A stretch of DNA of 64,000 nucleotides from Corallium rubrum (lineage: Eukaryota; Cnidaria; Anthozoa; Scleralcyonacea; Coralliidae): positions 10,097,692-10,161,691 of the forward strand of contig OZ036008.1 of NCBI GenBank assembly GCA_964035015.1, written 5' to 3'. The translations under genes and the position numbers were made by a program. Below are positions 57,834 through 64,000 of this stretch, in pieces. Below the pieces are notes generated by a model. It worked only from the letters and a program-made list of their open reading frames with translations. It did no database searches and was not told the origin of the DNA. Each line of letters starts with the position of its first letter. The first letter of the stretch is position 1.

Positions 57834-58655
57834 GATCAGTGATGTTACCTCACTTTACGCTTTCAACCAGACCTCTTGATGCCTCAACCCACTCGTTGAC
57901 AGTGCTCCCTCCCCCTAAAGTACTGTACAATGCCTCTCCCAAAAGAAAAAGTTAATTTAAGAGACAACACTTAAACAACACTCTCAGGCAACTTTGCACA
58001 ATAAATTATAAATTTTGCCCGTAGAAGACGGGAAATAAATAAATTAATTAATATTCTAAAATTCTATGAATCCACTCTATTCGGAATACAAATTGATGCT
58101 GTTCCTCGTCTAGTAAAGTATTATTTCCCTTAAGTGGCGACAATTGCATTATTATTAAATTATACTAAACTAAATATCTTCCTAAGCAACTTCTTGCTTG
58201 CGCAAACGATGTCCTTCGTAACCGTGCACAAAGGACACGATACGGTCATTGCCTGTTTGAATAAAAAACACTCTCACTACTAAATTAATTAAAAATACTA
58301 TTGCAATAAATAACACTATCTTTTATATTACAATTGACCGCGGTCTGGTGGCTTAATTGTGGTTGATTTGTAAATCAAATGAATGTTAAATTAATTCCGA
58401 ATATCAATCGTCCCCAGTTGGTGGATTTCAATCAATCTTCCCCAAGATTCAAGAAACGAACACACGCTGACCAATGTTGGTGGACGCAGAATTTTGTAGT
58501 ACAACCAACATGGCCGCCGTAACGTCAGCTCAAACTAGGTTTCATTTCCAATGAAAGGCGACTTGACTAATCAGCGTTCTTCAAATGCTACATGTGACTA
58601 TTAATTTCGTATCCAGTCCTTTTTGTATCCACGGTTAGACCATTCTCTGCACGTT

Positions 58656-59222
58656 TGAATACTACCATTTGCGTTTAGCGAATAACTAGTTGTTTTCGAG
58701 TTTTGAAACAAACGTTGTCCAATAACAACTATACGGTTGACAGATCAAATCAATGACGAATAGGTGGTGTAACTTTCCGTTGTTATTGCTTCCGTTTCAA
58801 GTTTCAACGTTGCGTTGATATTTTCTCACGGGCCACGGCAAACATTACCCTGGGTGCCAGAGGCTCTGAGTTTGTGTTTGGGAGAGGGAACTCGGAGCCT
58901 CTGGCACCCAGGGTAGGCAAACATGGAATACAAAATAAATGCGTTCGGCAGGTCATATCGAAGTGAACTACCCTTATCAGACCATCTGCGTTCGCTGATC
59001 ATTCCAATTCTCACAATTAAGCCAAAGACCGGTTACGCCAAGCAAACGCTGCCGTGTGAAAAGAACGATGACAAGTCTTAAACAACTGAAAGTTACACCC
59101 CCTATTCGTTTAAATTGATTTGATCTGTCAAACGTATAGTTGTCATTGGACAACGTTTGTTTCAAAACTCGCAAACAACTAGTTATTCGCTAAACGTTTG
59201 AACGCAAATGGTAGTACCATCA
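58656..59222. mobile_element. Foldback MITE with internal stem-loop
   Basis: Arms of about 125 bp (GCGAATAACTAGTTGTTTTC ... against ... GCAAACAACTAGTTATTCGC). The centre has a second perfect hairpin, CCTGGGTGCCAGAGGCTC / GAGCCTCTGGCACCCAGG at 58848-58914. Confidence 0.8.
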
Positions 59223-59624
59223 ACTCAGCAAGTATATTTCTCTCTCCAGTCGTTTTACAAGATGCACCCACACAGCGCTGCTGAAATTTCTTAATCCCCG
59301 CACCAGTCTAACATCATGTGGACGTAGGATTCGCGTCGGTGAGTTTAACCCCAAACTTAAGTCATTATTCCACAAAGGACGTGTTGTATCACCACGTTCA
59401 AGCTCAAGGCGAAGATAACACTGCTCAACTTGATTTAACGTCGTTTTGCTTCACTGCATTCTTTACTGTGTTCTTGCCAAGCCTTAAGCTAAATGAGGGG
59501 GAAAATTGTTTTGTCAGAACTTGGAAAACGATGATGTAAAAAGTAGCACAAGTTGTCACAACACTGATGGCTTAATTAATACGGTATCACATTCATCAAG
59601 CTCAATTACTCAGAAAAGATTTCT

Positions 59625-59700
59625 GTGCCCCAGACAGGGTTCGAACCTGCAACCTTCTAATGACCGGTTAGACGCTTTAACCATTGAGAGCCACTGAGAC
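59625..59700 (-). mobile_element. tRNA-headed SINE fragment
   Basis: The complement reads CTCAATGGTTAAAGCG (A box) and GCAGGTTCGAACCC (B box), ending TGTCTGGGGCACAG. Same family as the heads at 48236-48320. The acceptor arm does not pair, so it is not a tRNA gene. Confidence 0.65.
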
Positions 59701-60324
59701 TCAGATGGAGAGCTAAGGTTGTAAATTCATAGTCACATGTGCTCCTTATTATTAAGTGGTAGCGTTTGCATATGAGATGTGAGACTCAGATGGAGAGCTA
59801 AAGTTGCAAATTCATAGTCATATGTGCTTACATATGATGTAGTTAAAGTGATATGATGAGTTGTATATATGTAGTGCATGTGGTACGTTACTCTGCCGTT
59901 CCTGCTTCACCTTACTCCATCGTGCGGCACTCTGCTCCACCTTTTCTGCTCTACTTCTCTCCACCTTTTCCCAACCTGTTCTATTTTGCTCGCCTCTGCT
60001 CCAACTTGCTTTAGTTTTTTTCTACCCTGCTCCACTTTATTCCACTCTTCTCCACCATGTTTTACCCTGCTTCACCTTAGATGTTCGTCATTGTAACTAT
60101 TATAAAACTCTTTTCCATCCTTTTAAATAGACCTTCATGTCTAATTTAGTGCTATCTTTATAAGTGGGGACGATATAACTTATAAATAAGCGCCCTGGGC
60201 GCTAATTGGAACATTTGTAAATCGCGTTGCGACTTTAGCTCTGTTCATTCTGTTGTACATGTGTGTGAGTGGAGCGGGGGGAGTGGGTGTCGACAATACG
60301 GAAAATAAACCATTAATATCTCAC

Positions 60325-63300
60325 CTGACATTTTGTCCCACAATACCAAGCTTTCTGGCAACCAGAACATAAGAATGAAGGTTCTTTCCCGCAGACACCA
60401 CACATTCGTTGACTTTTCGTTCGTTTCTTTACTGGTTCCGTACTACCAGTGTCTTTTTCATTACCACTACTAAGTTTATGAAGAGCAGCTTGTTCTTCGC
60501 CAAATATGCGTTGTTTCCTCAACGCTTCACTAACACTTCGTTCATGTTTCGTACGCAGTACATCAAACCGACTCATGTAAAATGGTGTATTATCGGCGCT
60601 TCTAGCCCTACCGGGAAAAGGTCCCGTGGGTACACGCCTGTCTACTCGAGGGGTGCCGTACATAGCGAGATAGTGTTCTTTCATTGGGACTAAGTCTTCG
60701 TTGCTATGGTGACGTCCTTGATCGTCTTTAGGATAAATATTTAATCTTTTTACCATATCACTCCCAGATGGTCTGCCATAAGCTGATAAAACCTCTGGAC
60801 TCATATCTTCAAATTTCCGTTTCCTCGACTCCATTTCTTCCCAGTCTCTGCGCAGCGCCTCCTCTCTCGTCCTAGGAATCCGTTGTTCTAACTCGGCGTT
60901 CTCCGCTCTCGTTCGTTCATCTCGTCGATCGTCGGTTCTCGTCGGAAGTCGTGGATGAGATCGTTCGATAGCTTTGCGTCGTTCGTTTTCCAAGTTGGCG
61001 AGATTCATGCGATGTTTTTCCAGTGCAAGACTCATTTCCTTCTCTTGTAGTTCTCGTTTGCTCGACACATACTCTGCTTTTTCTCCTTCACGTTTATCCA
61101 TTGCTGATTTCTAAACGGAAAAAGGGAAATTATCAGTGGAGAGTTAACGTTGCAAATAAAGTTAAAGGGAAAATCCGTGAGCCTGCCTGGCTAATAGACG
61201 AAGCCTACTCTCAATTTTAAAGCATTGTTGAAAATTCTGACATATTCTCTACTGTAATATAGAGACATTAGTTCAACCTCGCAGTTGGCAAATTGGCTAA
61301 GATCCTGCGCATGCTTTATGCATTTCATACTTTTTTGCCTCTATGGCGTTGTTCTTTGTCCCTAAAATCTGTAAAATGCTTGCAGTAAAATGCTGCCAAC
61401 ATCTTACTTCCAAATTCGAGCCCTGTTCGAAAGTCAAGATTTGTAATTGTGATTTTTGTTGCGTCGGTATCTGTCTCTGAATAACAAAAATAGGCGAGTT
61501 TCAGGGTGTTGCGCGCGCATCATTTTTCAAAAAAACTGGCCAACTCCACTCAAAGTAAACATACTGCTTAAAATAAACAAAGTGTAGATACAGTTTCTGG
61601 ATGTTTAACACTGTTATTCTGCTGTTGTTGGCTCACTAGCAAGTCTGTTTGTCATTGTTTTCTATGTGGGGAGCCCACCAAGAGCCCGCGAATTCCTTTG
61701 CAAAATGATGCGCGCGCAATACCCTGAAATTCGCCTATTGAAATTTCCTTCTTCGACGTCATGTACGCGGTAAGGACGGAGCGTATGAACGGGTTTTCTG
61801 AGTGGCCATAAGTAAACCAATCACATTGTTCGTGGTTAGGGCTAGGGGGTTTGGATATAATTTAAAGTGTATATGAAACGAAAATTAAGTTTGTCTTATT
61901 TGAAAGAACTCTTAAAATAATGGAGAATATCAATTTACAGCTTTTTCATATTTTACTTAGTTCTTGAGATATTTAGACTTACGTGATATTCAAATGAGAT
62001 AACTTATGGTTCTTGTTTTCTAATTAACATATTCGAAAATCGTGAATATTTTTAAGATTATTGATCAAAATCCCTTGTAACGTGTCTTTCATGTTTAGTT
62101 GCATGAACTGTAGCAATATGCAAAGTTTCAAGTGGTTTTGTTCAATAATCTTAAAAATATTTGCGATTTTCGAATATGTTAATTAGTGAAAAAACGAACC
62201 ATAAGTTATCTCATTTGAATATCACATAAGTCTAAATATCTCAAGAACTAAGTAAAATATGAAAAAGCTGTAAATTGATATTCCCCATTATTTTAAGAGT
62301 TCTTTCAAATAAGACAAACTTAATTTTCGTTTCATATACACTTTATCATATGTAACTAAAGCACTAAATAATCAATGTCCAGAAAGTATTTCAAAAATGT
62401 TTAAAGTGTCAAATTCAGAAAGTTATAATTTAAGAAGCAATAACAAATTAACAATACGCTAATGTTGTCGAAACCTAGAACAAATCAATGAAAAGGGCTT
62501 TTAGCTATGCCGCTGCTAAAATCTGGAATGATAATAGCAAAAAATCTGATTTAAGTGCAAACGTAGCTTAATTGTAATTTTTAACTCATTTGAGAAATCT
62601 TATTGTAAATATAGTTAGTTAGTTCTACTTCTATATGCTGAATTTTTATATAAAGTCTAGTCTCTGTATATTTTATTGTTTTTGGAACTTTTTATTTATT
62701 TTTTTTTAAACAATGATATTCTGTATTTAGATTTGCATAAACAAGTAGACAACACGGCCTAATGAAAAGCAACCATTTTTTCTTATTTGTATCATGTAAC
62801 TAGGTTGATTAGCTACCGTGTCAAATAATTTTTAAATAAAACGCAACTCTAGCTCAAAAGTTTTTTGAACGCAGCTTAAAAAGTTACTACCCAACGTTTC
62901 GACACTTCGATCTAGTGTCTTCCTCATGGGGATCGTTGTGAAGACAGGTCCCATATTTATACTCTCATAGGACCATTGACGTTATCTATTTGCATCTTGT
63001 TGATAGATAACGTCATCAATGGTTCCATGAGAGTATAAATATTGAACTTGTCTTCACAACGATTACCCTTGATGGAGACACTAGATAGGAGTGTGGAAAC
63101 GTTGGGTCATAAACAGGAACTTTTTAAACTACGTTCAAGCTACGTTCAAGCCAGAGTAGCGTTAAACTATGCCTGATTCTTCACCTCGCTGTGTTGGGAA
63201 TTGAAATATGGTATAGTAGGTGAATACTGCCGAAACAGAGAACGTAAGTGGTCTAACGTTTCGAGCGAAGGCCCTCACGTTTCTCTCTGACGAAGGGCCT

Positions 63301-64000
63301 TCGCTCGAAACGTTAGAGCACTTACGTTCTCTGTTTCGGCAGTATTAACCTACTATACCATATTTCGATTGTTGTTTCAACACTGCCTACGCAGCACACT
63401 ACTTTTACTACACTGTGTTGGGAATTCTTTGTTAGGGGGTTCGTTTGGTTTAGGTTATCTAAACCAATCAGAGACCTTCTTTACTATTGCTGGGTGATGA
63501 CCTCATGTACACCGTGCTTATACTACTTTATACTAGAAAGGTTCCCACACCCACCTGAACTTCCTCTAGATTTATTCTTGGTGCCGTATAGCTCGAGACT
63601 CGTCCGGGGGACCTGACTGGCCAGGGCATGTGGTTATAGTGAGCTGAATACTCGGCGTGGCTTGTTATATGTGGCAGTCCTCTCATCATAGCTTTCTTCA
63701 TTTCTTCTCGTGGTTGGTAGCCGTGTAATCTATGTGGTCCAGCCATAGGGCTCATGATGTCGCCATAGGGAGGATATGATGACGGGGGCAGTGTTGGTTT
63801 ATGGGTAGTGCCCAATCCTCGCGCTGATTCAACGTCTTCGTCCTTACTTCGCTCATCTCGACCACTTAGAGAAAGTCTTGACGATGGGTTTCTACCTGTG
63901 GGAGATCCTGCTCTTTCTTGGAGTTTGTATTTGGATAGTTGAGGTCCACGGGATAAAGGAGACTGGCCCTGTCGCGTAATTCCATCATCGGGGTGTCCCG
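60325..64000 (-). CDS. MYND zinc-finger protein, two exons (open at both ends)
   Basis: Exon A runs from the right window edge (64000) to 63555, ending CAG|GTGGGT; exon B is 61110-60325, from acceptor GTTTAG to CAG|GTGAGA. Phase 0 throughout, about 410 residues visible. Exon A is Ser/Pro/Arg-rich and disordered (SPTGRNPSSRLSLSGR, PSSYPPYGDIMSPMAGPH). Exon B opens with a charged coiled-coil (KRELQEKEMSLALEKHRMNL, RRDWEEMESRKRKFEDMS) and ends with the first part of a MYND finger: CGVCGKEPSFLCSGCQKAWY then CGTKCQ, giving five of the usual Cys ligands before the splice. The remaining ligands should be in a downstream exon, which I could not find in 53.3-60.3 kb. MYND fingers mediate protein contacts, often in chromatin repressors, but the family member is not identified. 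The 2.4-kb intron is full of foldback elements. Confidence 0.75.
61489..61741. mobile_element. MITE with inverted repeats in the MYND gene intron
   Basis: Left TAGGCGAGTTTCAGGGTGTT then GCGCGCGCATCATTTTT; right AAAATGATGCGCGCGCAA then TACCCTGAAATTCGCCTAT. About 250 bp. Confidence 0.8.
61860..62346. mobile_element. Foldback element in the MYND gene intron
   Basis: Nearly the whole 487 bp is an inverted repeat: AAAGTGTATATGAAACGAAA on the left, TTTCGTTTCATATACACTTT on the right, with arms of more than 200 bp. The ends match the inner family of 50159-50929. Confidence 0.9.
62889..63107. mobile_element. Inverted Penelope-type unit with third hammerhead-like type
   Basis: A minus motif at 62889-62930 and a plus motif at 63065-63107 flank an inverted repeat (ATTTATACTCTCATAGGACC / GAGAGTATAAATATT). 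The minus copy keeps helix II GACACT/AGTGTC and GAAACGTT; the plus copy has helix I ACCC/GGGT but a damaged core (TTGATGGA). Both are probably inactive. Confidence 0.5.
63205..63412. mobile_element. Palindromic Penelope-type terminal unit with two hammerheads
   Basis: Same unit as 25598-25800: TACTGCCGAAACAGAGAACG arms, minus motif at 63252-63276 (shortened) and an intact-looking plus motif at 63284-63317 (TCT, CTGACGA, stem-loop, GAAACGTT, AGA). It ends at GCACACTACTTTTACTA. It lies in the MYND gene intron. Confidence 0.7.

Overview
This is nuclear DNA from an animal. The genes have introns with canonical GT..AG sites, there are animal-specific families (syntaxin-1, AKAP10, MGAT2, delta-tubulin, ANKRD13), and intergenic DNA is packed with retrotransposons, SINEs, foldback/MITE DNA elements and microsatellites. 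Penelope-like elements, 5S-rRNA-derived SINEs and a gene content without vertebrate features suggest an early-branching or marine invertebrate, most likely a cnidarian. The species cannot be named from the sequence.

Layout. 0.3-1.2 kb: two exons of an ANKRD13-type ankyrin protein (minus), whose 3' part lies off the left edge. 2.4-4 kb: microsatellites and palindromic Penelope-type ribozyme hairpins. 4.4-4.9 kb: a tRNA-headed SINE pair. 5.2-9.75 kb: a large inverted array of a 51-bp minisatellite. 10.7-16.6 kb: two 5'-truncated LINEs, then a 5S-derived SINE split by a hAT MITE. 16.95-22.36 kb: a four-exon gene (plus) for a small single-pass membrane protein with a six-cysteine ectodomain that I cannot assign to a family. 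23.6-25.2 kb: an inverted pair of truncated Penelope elements with GIY-YIG endonuclease domains and hammerhead-like ribozymes. 26.0-31.9 kb: a complete 11-exon syntaxin-1 gene (plus). 32.8-37.7 kb: hAT-type elements and a multi-level nest of insertions. 38.1-40.1 kb: delta-tubulin (minus, two exons). 40.65-42.08 kb: intronless MGAT2 (plus), divergent from delta-tubulin. 43.0-53.3 kb: a complete 13-exon AKAP10/D-AKAP2 gene (plus), with introns full of foldback elements and trinucleotide/CAAA repeats. 53.3-60.3 kb: no gene found, many foldback elements. 60.3-64 kb: two exons of a MYND-finger protein (minus), open at the right edge.

The genes do not form a pathway. Exon coordinates were deduced by eye from splice consensus, phase continuity and similarity to known families. 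For syntaxin-1, AKAP10 and delta-tubulin the joined exons give uninterrupted frames of 292, 646 and 450 residues, close to the usual family lengths, which is strong internal support.

The most interesting signals are: (1) repeated small hammerhead-ribozyme motifs, mostly in head-to-head pairs, tied to Penelope-like elements; (2) the unassigned cysteine-rich membrane protein with two possible C-termini; (3) the inverted 51-bp array; (4) a nest of insertions whose order can be read from target-site duplications.
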